Source: SLJN01 sp964505385 (lineage in GTDB: Bacteria > Bacteroidota > Rhodothermia > Balneolales > Natronogracilivirgulaceae). From it: a stretch of 43,453 nucleotides of DNA. The stretch spans positions 1 to 43,453 of the forward strand of contig CAZDIA010000025.1 of NCBI GenBank assembly GCA_964505385.1. The letters are read 5' to 3'. Below, one piece after another: positions 33,756 to 41,461 of the stretch (position 1 is its first letter; each line of letters starts with the position of its first letter). Below the pieces are notes generated by a model. It ran no database searches, was not told the DNA's origin, and worked only from the letters and a program-made list of their open reading frames with translations. The position numbers and the translations under genes were made by a program.

Positions 33756-34471
33756 TTTTGCTCCTCCCGCATTAATGTGAGATAGGGCAGAAACTTTCTG
33801 CGTTTTGCCATTTCACCTACTGATTTTCCTTTTTCAAACAGGGCACCGGTTGGGCAAACGTGCACGCATTTGCCACAAAGCGTACATGTCTCAGATTCTC
33901 CCCAGTTTTGATCAAGATCGGTAATAATGCGTGTCTCTATTCCTCTGTCTTTGATATCAAGAGTATGCGCACCTTCGATTTCATCGCAAACCCGTACGCA
34001 TCTGGTGCACATTACGCACCGGTTGTTATCCATCACAAATCGTTCATTGGTTACATCAACATCGAGATCGGGATAGAGGTATGGAAAACGTACATGGTCC
34101 ATTCCGACTTCGGCGGCGAGGTTTTGTAACTCGCAATTACCATTGGAGACACAGACGGAACAGACGTGGTTGCGCTCTGCGAAATATAGCTCTAACAGGT
34201 TTCGACGCAGTTTTTTAAGCTTTTTTGTCTGAGTTGATACAACCATACCTTCTTCAACGCTTGTCATACACGCCGGCAGTAATTTTGAGGATCCGGCCAC
34301 TTCCACCAGGCATAACCGGCAGCCTCCGTATGAGCTGAGCCCTTCTATTTTGCACAGTGTAGGAATTTTAATTCCGTTCTCATAAGCCACTTCAAGTACG
34401 GTTTGATCCTCCCGGGCACCGACCTGATGATCATCAATGGTCAGAGTTTTTATTTTTACCGATGAACTCAT
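33752..34471 (-). CDS. hoxU: NAD-reducing hydrogenase, iron-sulfur subunit HoxU
   Basis: Electron-transfer subunit of 239 residues, homologous to the N-terminal part of NuoG. Cluster ligands can be read directly: [2Fe-2S] C40, C51, C54, C68; a His-ligated [4Fe-4S] with H102, C104, C107, C113; and two ferredoxin-type [4Fe-4S] sites using C152, C155, C158, C162 and C196, C199, C202, C206. All sixteen ligands are intact, so the wire from HoxF to HoxY looks complete. It overlaps both hoxF and hoxY by 4 bp, implying coupled translation. Confidence 0.95.
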   Translation of the reverse strand: MSSSVKIKTLTIDDHQVGAREDQTVLEVAYENGIKIPTLCKIEGLSSYGGCRLCLVEVAGSSKLLPACMTSVEEGMVVSTQTKKLKKLRRNLLELYFAERNHVCSVCVSNGNCELQNLAAEVGMDHVRFPYLYPDLDVDVTNERFVMDNNRCVMCTRCVRVCDEIEGAHTLDIKDRGIETRIITDLDQNWGESETCTLCGKCVHVCPTGALFEKGKSVGEMAKRRKFLPYLTLMREEQK

Positions 34472-36117
34472 AGTGCTTTTTCTTTTTCGGGTTCAATGGC
34501 GCAAACACCGGCAGGGCATTTTCGGTGTTTAATGTGTGAGATGTATTCATCCCTGAAGAAACGAATGGTGCTGAGTACCGGATTGGCGGCCGATTGTCCA
34601 AGACCACACAAACTTGTCTCTTTCAGGATATCACAAAGTTCTTCAAGTAGCTGAAGGTCATGCATGGTTGCAACACCACTTGAGATGTTCGATAAAATAT
34701 TATGCATTTGCGCTGTTCCAACCCGGCACGGGACACATTTGCCACAGGATTCGGTCCGGCAAAATTCCATAAAGTAATTAGCCACATCGATCATGCAGGA
34801 GGTTTCATCCATAACAATCATCCCGCCGGAGCCCATCATGGAACCGACCTGGGAAAGTGACTCATAATCAACGGGCATATCCAGATATTCTTCGGGGATA
34901 CAACCACCGGACGGCCCGCCGGTTTGGACTGCTTTAAATTTATGTCCATCGACAATGCCTCCGCCTACCTCATACACAATTTCCCGCAGGGTAATGCCCA
35001 TGGGGACTTCAATCAGGCCGGTATTTTTTATACTGCCGGCCAGGGCGAACACTTTGGTCCCCTTGCTTTTGTCAGTACCAATAGCAGCATAATTTTCGGC
35101 ACCATTTCGGATAATAGGCCCAACATTAGCCAGACTTTCAACATTGTTGATCAACGTGGGCTTGCCCCAAAGCCCGTATTCCGCAGGATAAGGAGGACGG
35201 GGGCGAGGCATTCCGCGTTTCCCTTCAATGGATGCGATCAATGCGGTTTCTTCACCGCAAACAAATGCACCGGCACCGAGACGTATATCAACATCAAAAC
35301 TGAATGTGGTTTCGCAGATATGTTTCCCGAGCAAATTATTCTTCTCCGCCTGCCGGATGGCTTTTCGCAGCCGCTGAATTGCAAGCGGATATTCGCCGCG
35401 TATATAGACATACCCCTTCGATGCGCCCACCGCATATCCGGCAATTGCCATCCCTTCAAGAATGCTATGCGGGTCACTTTCAAGCATACTGCGATCCATA
35501 AAAGCACCCGGATCACCTTCATCGGCATTGCAGATGACATATTTGGTTTCACCTACAGCCTTTTCCACGGTGCTCCATTTTAGCCCAACCGGATAGCCGC
35601 CACCGCCGCGTCCGCGCAATCCGCTTTTTACTATCTGGCTGATTACTTCATTCGGAGACATGGTGCTGAGGCATTCGTATAATGCTTCATAGCCATCAAG
35701 CGCAAGGTAGTCGTTAAGGCTCTCCGGGTCGGTCTTGCCGCAATGCTCAAGAGCAATTTTTTTCTGTTTGGCGAAGAAGGGTGTTTCCGGTGGAATAACA
35801 AGGCGCTCAACAGGCTCCTTATCAATGTTTTTTACGATTTCAGCGGCATCATCCGGTGTCACATCGGCATAAAGTGCCTGTCCGTCATTAATTGTGATAA
35901 GAGGTCCGGAAGCGCACAACCCGAGGCACCCTGTACCGCTAACCCGGCATGACTTCTTTTTATCCTGATTTTTGACTTCATCCTGCAAAGCTTTTTTTAC
36001 TTCTTCACTCTGCAATGAATTGCATGCCGCCGCGGTACACACATTGATGTTATAGGGAAATTCATCCCTTTTTTTCCGGTGATCTTCTCCGAGTTTTTTG
36101 AATTCTTCAGGTGTCAT
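34468..36117 (-). CDS. hoxF: NAD-reducing hydrogenase, diaphorase subunit HoxF
   Basis: Flavoprotein that exchanges electrons with NAD(H), 549 residues, homologous to NuoF with an extra N-terminal thioredoxin-like [2Fe-2S] domain (about 20-105; ligands C27, C32, C64, C68). The core has the NAD-binding GLRGRGGGGYPVGLKW, the FMN-binding NADEGDPGAF and GAGAFVCGEETALIASIEG, and a C-terminal [4Fe-4S] site (ESCGKCVPCRVGT and the later SLCGLG). A short tail, HRKCPAGVCAIEP, follows. It starts 6 bp after the hoxE stop and overlaps hoxU by 4 bp. A fifth N-terminal cysteine (C57) is present. Confidence 0.95.
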   Translation of the reverse strand: MTPEEFKKLGEDHRKKRDEFPYNINVCTAAACNSLQSEEVKKALQDEVKNQDKKKSCRVSGTGCLGLCASGPLITINDGQALYADVTPDDAAEIVKNIDKEPVERLVIPPETPFFAKQKKIALEHCGKTDPESLNDYLALDGYEALYECLSTMSPNEVISQIVKSGLRGRGGGGYPVGLKWSTVEKAVGETKYVICNADEGDPGAFMDRSMLESDPHSILEGMAIAGYAVGASKGYVYIRGEYPLAIQRLRKAIRQAEKNNLLGKHICETTFSFDVDIRLGAGAFVCGEETALIASIEGKRGMPRPRPPYPAEYGLWGKPTLINNVESLANVGPIIRNGAENYAAIGTDKSKGTKVFALAGSIKNTGLIEVPMGITLREIVYEVGGGIVDGHKFKAVQTGGPSGGCIPEEYLDMPVDYESLSQVGSMMGSGGMIVMDETSCMIDVANYFMEFCRTESCGKCVPCRVGTAQMHNILSNISSGVATMHDLQLLEELCDILKETSLCGLGQSAANPVLSTIRFFRDEYISHIKHRKCPAGVCAIEPEKEKAL

Positions 36118-36123
36118 AATCGA

Positions 36124-36645
36124 TCAGTTCTGAGGTGCTTCAGACTTAGTTCCGAGTAATTTATGAATCCGCTCGACCACTTCATCAGCTCCCATTTTTC
36201 CGGTGACTTCACCGTCAAATACGAGAGCCGGAGCAAGGCCGCATGAGCCAATACAGCGCGCTGTAAGCACAGATAATTTTCCGTCTTCGGTAGTTTCTCC
36301 GGGTTCAATTTCGAAGTTTTCACGGATGGCATTAAATATTGCCGGTACTCCTTTTATATAGCAAGCGGTTCCAGTACAGACAACTGTAGTGTGATCTCCC
36401 TGAGGTTTCAGAGTGAAAAAGTGATAAAAAGTGGCTACACCATAGACTTTGCTCAATGGAACCCTAAGAGATTCAGCTACATACTTCAGGCTCTCATCAT
36501 CGAGGTAGCCATAAGCTTCCTGCACGGAATGCAAGGTTTCAATAAGAGCATAAGTTGAGTGACCGTAGCGGCGCATAGTCGCATCCACCAGCTTCCGACG
36601 TTTGTCTTGATTTTTGGGGTCTTTATTCTTTTGAGCCTGTGCCAT
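36124..36645 (-). CDS. hoxE: NAD-reducing hydrogenase, NuoE-like subunit HoxE
   Basis: NuoE-type [2Fe-2S] subunit of 173 residues, first gene of the operon. The thioredoxin-like domain has the four ligands C90, C95, C131 and C135 (CTGTAC and RCIGSCGLAPA), preceded by the helical bundle with YGVATFYHFF. HoxE is found in the five-subunit hydrogenases of cyanobacteria and relatives and is absent from the four-subunit enzyme of Cupriavidus, so this is the HoxEFUYH form. The start at 36645 has only weak upstream signals. Confidence 0.94.
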   Translation of the reverse strand: MAQAQKNKDPKNQDKRRKLVDATMRRYGHSTYALIETLHSVQEAYGYLDDESLKYVAESLRVPLSKVYGVATFYHFFTLKPQGDHTTVVCTGTACYIKGVPAIFNAIRENFEIEPGETTEDGKLSVLTARCIGSCGLAPALVFDGEVTGKMGADEVVERIHKLLGTKSEAPQN

Positions 36646-36895
36646 ATCTGCTAACTAACTTGTGTTGTGCTGTAAAGTCTGTCTTAGATATTGTGGTGCG
36701 TTGGTGTCGTGTTTCTAAGCTATCAGGTTTGAGAAGTAACTATGGTTTGAATTTATATTTAATTGTCTGAATTCTTATATCTGAATTCTATTGAGATTAC
36801 ATTAATTAAATATGAAGAATTCAAAGTTAAGTGTTTAAGTCAGTGTGAATTTCATTGAGTAAGCCAACTTCGCGACACGTTGCTACCGTGTTACC
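36646..36895. promoter_or_regulatory. Upstream region of the hox operon
   Basis: This AT-rich stretch should contain the hox promoter. A 10-bp direct repeat, TCTGAATTCT, occurs at 36766-36775 and 36780-36789 (14-bp period), and a minus-strand TAACTTTG (36823-36830) matches the -7 consensus TAnnTTTG but lacks a convincing -33 partner. These are candidates only. No gene is seen. Confidence 0.35.
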
Positions 36896-37045
36896 CGTTT
36901 GTCGTTTGTCGTTATTCGTTTGACAAGAAAAAGTTCATTAGCTGTGAGTCCTTAACCGACAAATTAAGCAGAGTTAAATCCAAGGCGAGCCGCTGGAGAA
37001 CCTCAAAACGACAAACGACGAACGACAAACGAGAAACGAGAAAAC
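36896..37045. repeat. Heptamer-array inverted-repeat element, copy 3
   Basis: The 26 nt at 36896-36921 are inverted at 37013-37038 with 23 of 26 matches. The right array consists of five clean in-phase 7-bp units from 37006 to 37040 (AAACGAC, AAACGAC, GAACGAC, AAACGAG, AAACGAG). The 91-nt spacer does not resemble the spacers of the copies at 1619-1811 and 7609-7798. It lies between the hox promoter region and the end of cheR. Confidence 0.85.
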
Positions 37046-37072
37046 AGCCTTTGCAAACTTTTCCGGGTTAGG

Positions 37073-37891
37073 TTAGCTCCCTTCACACTTTTGATAAACA
37101 GGATGAGATTTATGCACTTTTTTAAGCCAATCTGCTTCCGGAGGTTTTTCCTGTGCCCCTGTAATTAAAAAGCCGTCGGGGTGGAGCAGTGACCGGAATC
37201 TGGTCAGATAATCCCGTTGCAGATCATTCGAGAAATAGGTAAAGACAAGATTACGACAGAAAATGAAGTGAAATTGACGCTCCGGCAAAGAGTAGCGAAT
37301 ATCCCGAACTTCAAATTCCACTATTTTTATTAATGCCGGATCAATCCTATAGCCGGATTCATCCGGGCTGAAATATTTTTCTGTTTCCTCGCTTGACAAT
37401 TCTTTGAGGACACCGGGAGGATACCAACCGTCTTTTGCTTTTCGGATCTGCTCCGGGTTGCGGTCGGTCGCCAAAATTCGAAAACCGGAATTGCTTTGGG
37501 AATCATCAATTAATTGTGACAATGTTATAGCTATGCTGTATGGTTCTTCGCCATTGCAGCACCCGGCCGACCAAATACTTACCAATTCATTTGGATGCTT
37601 TGAGATAACATCGGGTAATAATACATCACGGAAATAATCCCACACCTTTCGATCACGAAAGAACCTTGTGATAGTGATGTCGCAAAATGAATCGAGGATC
37701 TTCCATTCGTCGGGATGATTGTCCAGATAATCCCGGTAAGCCGAGAGATCTTGCAGATTAAGCTCCCGGATGCGTTTGCGGATACGTTTGATTACCTGGA
37801 CACGTGGTTTGCGGAACCCTCCCCACCGATATCCCAGTTTTGGTAAAGCCCATTGAAGAAATTCAGTTTCGGTATGCTTCATTGGTAACAA
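37073..37891 (-). CDS. cheR: CheR-type protein glutamate methyltransferase
   Basis: SAM-dependent methyltransferase of 272 residues that in chemotaxis methylates receptor glutamates. It has the small N-terminal helical domain (about 1-75; RIRKRIRELNLQDLSAYRDYLDNHPDE), ITRFFRD, the SAM-binding SIWSAGCCNGEEPYSIAITL (about 112-131) and FHFIFCRNLVFTYF of the catalytic Rossmann fold. No CheB, CheA or receptor gene is adjacent, so it may serve a distant cluster or a non-chemotaxis pathway. The start could also be the second ATG at 37882. Confidence 0.9.
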   Translation of the reverse strand: MLPMKHTETEFLQWALPKLGYRWGGFRKPRVQVIKRIRKRIRELNLQDLSAYRDYLDNHPDEWKILDSFCDITITRFFRDRKVWDYFRDVLLPDVISKHPNELVSIWSAGCCNGEEPYSIAITLSQLIDDSQSNSGFRILATDRNPEQIRKAKDGWYPPGVLKELSSEETEKYFSPDESGYRIDPALIKIVEFEVRDIRYSLPERQFHFIFCRNLVFTYFSNDLQRDYLTRFRSLLHPDGFLITGAQEKPPEADWLKKVHKSHPVYQKCEGS

Positions 37892-37944
37892 ATCAAAAAA
37901 ATCACCGGGAATTCTGATTGCGGCAGAATCGCAATAAGTGAAAT

Positions 37945-38364
37945 TTATCTTTCTATTCTGATATTTGAGGGATCAGAAAGCGCTATTTGTGGCGTACCAT
38001 CATGCAAGTCGATCGTGCCCGTGACGCAGATGTGACGATTATCATAGAGGTCAACCGGCGGGGACTCCCATCGGTGCACGTGTTCCTCCCAAATTACCAC
38101 CGTAAATGGTGCGTCTGGATAAGCTTGTTCAAGGTTTAAAAAAGTGGGAGAACCGTCGATACCGGTAATGTGGTCGGCTGATTCAACACGTCCGCATACC
38201 TCAGCCCGCTGATCAACATAGTCGGAAGCCTCATAAGGGGTGATCTGCTCGGCAGGACCTCTGGTGTCATCAGGGGAGATAACCCTGGACAATATTAAGC
38301 CGATAACCATAACAGCCAGGATAGCCGGCATAGCGTATTTCAACAGTTTTCTGAATGCTTGCAT
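37945..38364 (-). CDS. Membrane-anchored protein with OB-fold-like domain
   Basis: A 139-residue protein not matched to a named family. It begins with a positively charged stretch and one hydrophobic segment (about residues 9-26), which would anchor it in the membrane with the rest outside the cytoplasm. The C-terminal part (about 42-137) has the strand pattern of an OB fold (RAEVCGRVESADHI, PTFLNLEQAYPDAPFTVVIW, HICVTGTIDLHDGTPQIAL), resembling the nucleic-acid-binding-like domains found near nucleases. Two cysteines (about C57 and C113) might pair. It lies between cheR (53 bp) and the YbhN-type gene (57 bp) on the same strand, so all three could be co-transcribed. Confidence 0.6.
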   Translation of the reverse strand: MQAFRKLLKYAMPAILAVMVIGLILSRVISPDDTRGPAEQITPYEASDYVDQRAEVCGRVESADHITGIDGSPTFLNLEQAYPDAPFTVVIWEEHVHRWESPPVDLYDNRHICVTGTIDLHDGTPQIALSDPSNIRIER

Positions 38365-38421
38365 AGCAACTATGATAATACGGATTTGGCTTTGTTACAA
38401 GGGATCCAAATTCAGGGTAAT

Positions 38422-39357
38422 TCAACTTCGCTGCTTGTTTAATTCAAAAACTCCAAGCAGTATTGCACCGGTTATCAGTGGCAGGATAAAATATATAATC
38501 CGAAAAAGGATCAGGGCGCTGAGAATTTCTATAGGTTCCATGAAGGGGTATAGAAACAGAAGCACTATGGTTTCGAAGACACCCAGTCCGCCGGGCACTT
38601 GGCTCATCAAACCAACAATAAAAGCAACCATGTAAATTCCAATAAAAAACAGGTAGTTGACCTCAGATGTAGGAGGCATCAAAAGAAATAAAACAGCTGA
38701 GGATAATAACCAATCCATTGATGAGACTCCGAGCTGATAAAAAGCAACTCTCAGGCTTGGGAAATGATAGGTTTTGCCACGAAAATTAACTGATCCGGTA
38801 ATAAACGTGGTGAGTATAAAATAAATAATTAAAGCGAACAGCAGCACCCAACCAAGGCCTCGCAAGCTAAACGCCGGTATGGGCAATTCGATTTGCTCAG
38901 GCAGAGCCAGTGATTGTGTGATGAATGAAAATGCCCCAAGGAACATCAAACCAATCCAGATAGACATGGCGTTAAAAGCGACAACATTGGTCACCGTCAT
39001 CCCGGAAATGCCCATTGAGCTGTAAATCCGGTATCGAATAGCTCCGCCGACAAGAAGTGTTGGGCTGATGTTGTGACTGAATGAGTATCCAAGAAATGCG
39101 CCAAGCAGAATTTTTCGCCAGGGGTAGTCTTCTCCAAGGTAGTGGAAACTCATCCGGTCATAGAGAGTCAACGTCAGGTATACACAGCCGGTAAGTAATA
39201 CAGATGTTACATATTGCCATGAGGGGAGCAGCCGCAAATGCTCGCTGATTTGATGCCAGGTGTATTGCTGGAATTCATCATACAATACATAAATGGCTAC
39301 TCCAAATAAAATCAAGCTTATTAACGGAGTAAACTTTTTAATTTTTGATCGAGCCAT
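38422..39357 (-). CDS. YbhN / LPG-synthase transmembrane-domain protein (UPF0104)
   Basis: A 311-residue integral membrane protein with about seven or eight hydrophobic segments, matching the flippase-like region of MprF (lysylphosphatidylglycerol synthase transmembrane family) without the synthase domain. Characteristic segments are GAFLGYSFSHNISPTLLVGGAIRYRIY, SMDWLLSSAVLFLLMP and LMSQVPGGLGVFETIVLLFL. Relatives are thought to move or handle lipids; the substrate here is unknown. It is divergent from pcm, with about 120-145 bp between them. Confidence 0.85.
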   Translation of the reverse strand: MARSKIKKFTPLISLILFGVAIYVLYDEFQQYTWHQISEHLRLLPSWQYVTSVLLTGCVYLTLTLYDRMSFHYLGEDYPWRKILLGAFLGYSFSHNISPTLLVGGAIRYRIYSSMGISGMTVTNVVAFNAMSIWIGLMFLGAFSFITQSLALPEQIELPIPAFSLRGLGWVLLFALIIYFILTTFITGSVNFRGKTYHFPSLRVAFYQLGVSSMDWLLSSAVLFLLMPPTSEVNYLFFIGIYMVAFIVGLMSQVPGGLGVFETIVLLFLYPFMEPIEILSALILFRIIYFILPLITGAILLGVFELNKQRS

Positions 39358-39500
39358 TTACAGTTAAAGAGTTATTGCATGATATTTGATTCCGCAAAGT
39401 CGGCAATGATAAAAAAATTGAACCCGTAATGCGTAATTCTTATGATAAATGTGCCTGAATTTACGATATTATAAGTTTGAATAAGAACACCGGAAACATC

Positions 39501-40160
39501 GTGCACGCAATACACAACGAAAGAATATTTAAGCGAAAACGAGAGGCACTTGTACAGGAGCTTCGTGAAAAAGGTGTCAAAGATGAAGCTGTGTTAGAAG
39601 CGTTCAACAAAGTTCCTCGTCATCATTTTATTGATTCTGCATTATGGCATCGCGCTTATGAGGATTCGGCGCTGCCTATTGGAATGGGACAAACCATTTC
39701 CCAGCCGTTTACGGTAGCCAGCCAGACCGAATTGCTAAAGGTTCAGCCTGGTGATCGTGTGCTTGAAATTGGAACCGGATCCGGGTATCAATGTGCGATT
39801 TTGTGTGAGCTTGGGGCGGAAGTGTATACCGTAGAACGCCATCGGGAATTAACCGATCGTGCTCGTGATATACTTAAAAGCCTCGGTTATCGTGCAATGT
39901 TTAAATACGGCGACGGTAGTCTTGGTTGGTCAGCTTATTCACCTTATGATGGAATCGTTGTTACTGCAGGAGCACCCGTTATACCTGAAGAGCTGAGAAA
40001 TCAATTGGCAGTCGGTGGCCGGCTGATAGTACCTGTAGGAGATGAAGAACGTCAACTCATGATGCGGATTATTAAGACGGATGAAAATGAATATGAGCAG
40101 GAACATTTCGCTCATTTCAAATTTGTGCCGTTAATTGGTAAAATGGGGTGGAACCGTTGA
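39501..40160 (+). CDS. pcm: Protein-L-isoaspartate O-methyltransferase
   Basis: Repairs isoaspartyl residues in aged proteins by SAM-dependent methylation. The family motifs are clear: LREKGVKDEAVLEAFNKVPRHHFID, ALPIGMGQTISQPFTVASQTELL, the SAM-binding RVLEIGTGSGYQCAIL, and YDGIVVTAGAPVIPEEL. No ATG starts the frame: TTG at 39477 (227 residues) and GTG at 39501 (219 residues) are possible. The TTG lies inside a sequence matching the -7 promoter consensus (TAAGTTTG, 39472-39479), so the GTG is preferred if that promoter is used. The next gene overlaps its 3' end. Confidence 0.9.
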   Translation: MHAIHNERIFKRKREALVQELREKGVKDEAVLEAFNKVPRHHFIDSALWHRAYEDSALPIGMGQTISQPFTVASQTELLKVQPGDRVLEIGTGSGYQCAILCELGAEVYTVERHRELTDRARDILKSLGYRAMFKYGDGSLGWSAYSPYDGIVVTAGAPVIPEELRNQLAVGGRLIVPVGDEERQLMMRIIKTDENEYEQEHFAHFKFVPLIGKMGWNR

Positions 40161-41347
40161 GTCAGGATTCAATACAATCTCATCAAGATTCATCAGAACC
40201 GAAAACTGCCGATAAAAGCGGGGAAACTGATAAGACTAATGTCAGGGAAGGTCCGCTGGTTATTTTAAAAGGATTTTTTATGGGGGCCGCAGATGTGGTT
40301 CCCGGTGTGAGCGGCGGCACAATGGCGCTTATTCTCGGTGTTTACACACGATTAATTTACGCTATAAAGTCAGTTAACCTAAAGGCAGTCAAATCGTTAT
40401 TTACATTTCGGATCAAAAATGCCTTAAATGAGATTCATTGGTTGTTTCTCTTGTTTTTGGGAATCGGGATGGCATGTGCTGTCGTATTTTTTACCCGAAT
40501 TGTACCTTTACACGAGCTGATGTACACGCATCCGGAACGCGTTTACGGTCTGTTTTTCGGGTTGATTGCCGGATCTGTTTTTCTGCTGGCCTACAGCCTT
40601 AATGCCTGGAGCTGGAAATCTGTTTTCTCAATAATCGCAGGAACAGCGATTGGTTTTCGCATAGTAACTCTGGTACCTGCCGAAACTCCGGAAACGGCAG
40701 CATTTGTTTTTTTCAGCGGTACAATTGCCGTCTCTGCAATGGTATTGCCGGGCATTTCCGGCTCTTTCATTTTGCTGATCCTCCAGCAATACGATCACAT
40801 CCTCGGAAATATCAGTTTACTCGGAACAGGGGAAACATGGTCGGCACTAACTGTGTTAGTGCCATTTGGTTTGGGCATGATTACCGGTATCGTAATTTTC
40901 GCCCGGTTGTTATCGTGGCTGCTTAAAAACTACTATGTCATAACCCTGTCACTTTTGATCGGATTTATGATGGGCTCTCTATATGTGATCTGGCCGTTTC
41001 AGGAGCGTGAGTTTACGGAAAGTGTGCAAACGCGGGTTGTTTCAGTAGATGATGAAACCGTACAGGAACTGAAGCAAGGGGAGGAAGTCGGAAGTTTCCG
41101 GGAGTACAAGGAACTTGGAGATATTGTAAATCCGCAAGCACCCGAAAATGAGCAGAAAATTGAGTTAAAAAAGATTTCCCGACATACAATTGCCAGTAAT
41201 CCTTTTTTACCAAGATTTGATGAGGCCGACCAAGATGACAGATTAAGTGATGGAAGACGGTCACTGATTAGTGGATATCTTTTTATTCTGGGAGGATTCG
41301 GCCTGGTAGCCATACTTGGCTATTTAAGCCGATGGAAAATCGTATAA
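40148..41347 (+). CDS. DUF368 (PopT-type) undecaprenyl-phosphate transporter
   Basis: A 399-residue integral membrane protein of the DUF368 family, shown in other bacteria to return undecaprenyl phosphate to the cytoplasmic face for cell-wall synthesis. Two repeated signature loops are visible, FMGAADVVPGVSGGTMALILG (about 41-60) and VSAMVLPGISGSFILLILQQ (about 197-216), with about ten membrane segments. A hydrophilic stretch of about 90 residues (285-372) separates the penultimate and last segments. The GTG at 40148 overlaps the end of pcm by 13 bp; a TTG at 40157, overlapping the pcm stop codon, is the alternative start. Probably co-transcribed with pcm. Confidence 0.9.
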   Translation: MEPLSQDSIQSHQDSSEPKTADKSGETDKTNVREGPLVILKGFFMGAADVVPGVSGGTMALILGVYTRLIYAIKSVNLKAVKSLFTFRIKNALNEIHWLFLLFLGIGMACAVVFFTRIVPLHELMYTHPERVYGLFFGLIAGSVFLLAYSLNAWSWKSVFSIIAGTAIGFRIVTLVPAETPETAAFVFFSGTIAVSAMVLPGISGSFILLILQQYDHILGNISLLGTGETWSALTVLVPFGLGMITGIVIFARLLSWLLKNYYVITLSLLIGFMMGSLYVIWPFQEREFTESVQTRVVSVDDETVQELKQGEEVGSFREYKELGDIVNPQAPENEQKIELKKISRHTIASNPFLPRFDEADQDDRLSDGRRSLISGYLFILGGFGLVAILGYLSRWKIV

Positions 41348-41461
41348 CAGTGTATCATTTTGCCTGTAAAGATGTTATAAAGGAGTGTAATTCCGTTAGT
41401 AATTATATAAATTTAAATAGGATTAAATTAAATGAGATCACAGTAACTCAGGAGTAATCAT

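Noticed and set aside
36880..37071. Plus-strand open frame with TSKRQTTNDKR
   Set aside because: Low-complexity product of the heptamer array, no family resemblance.
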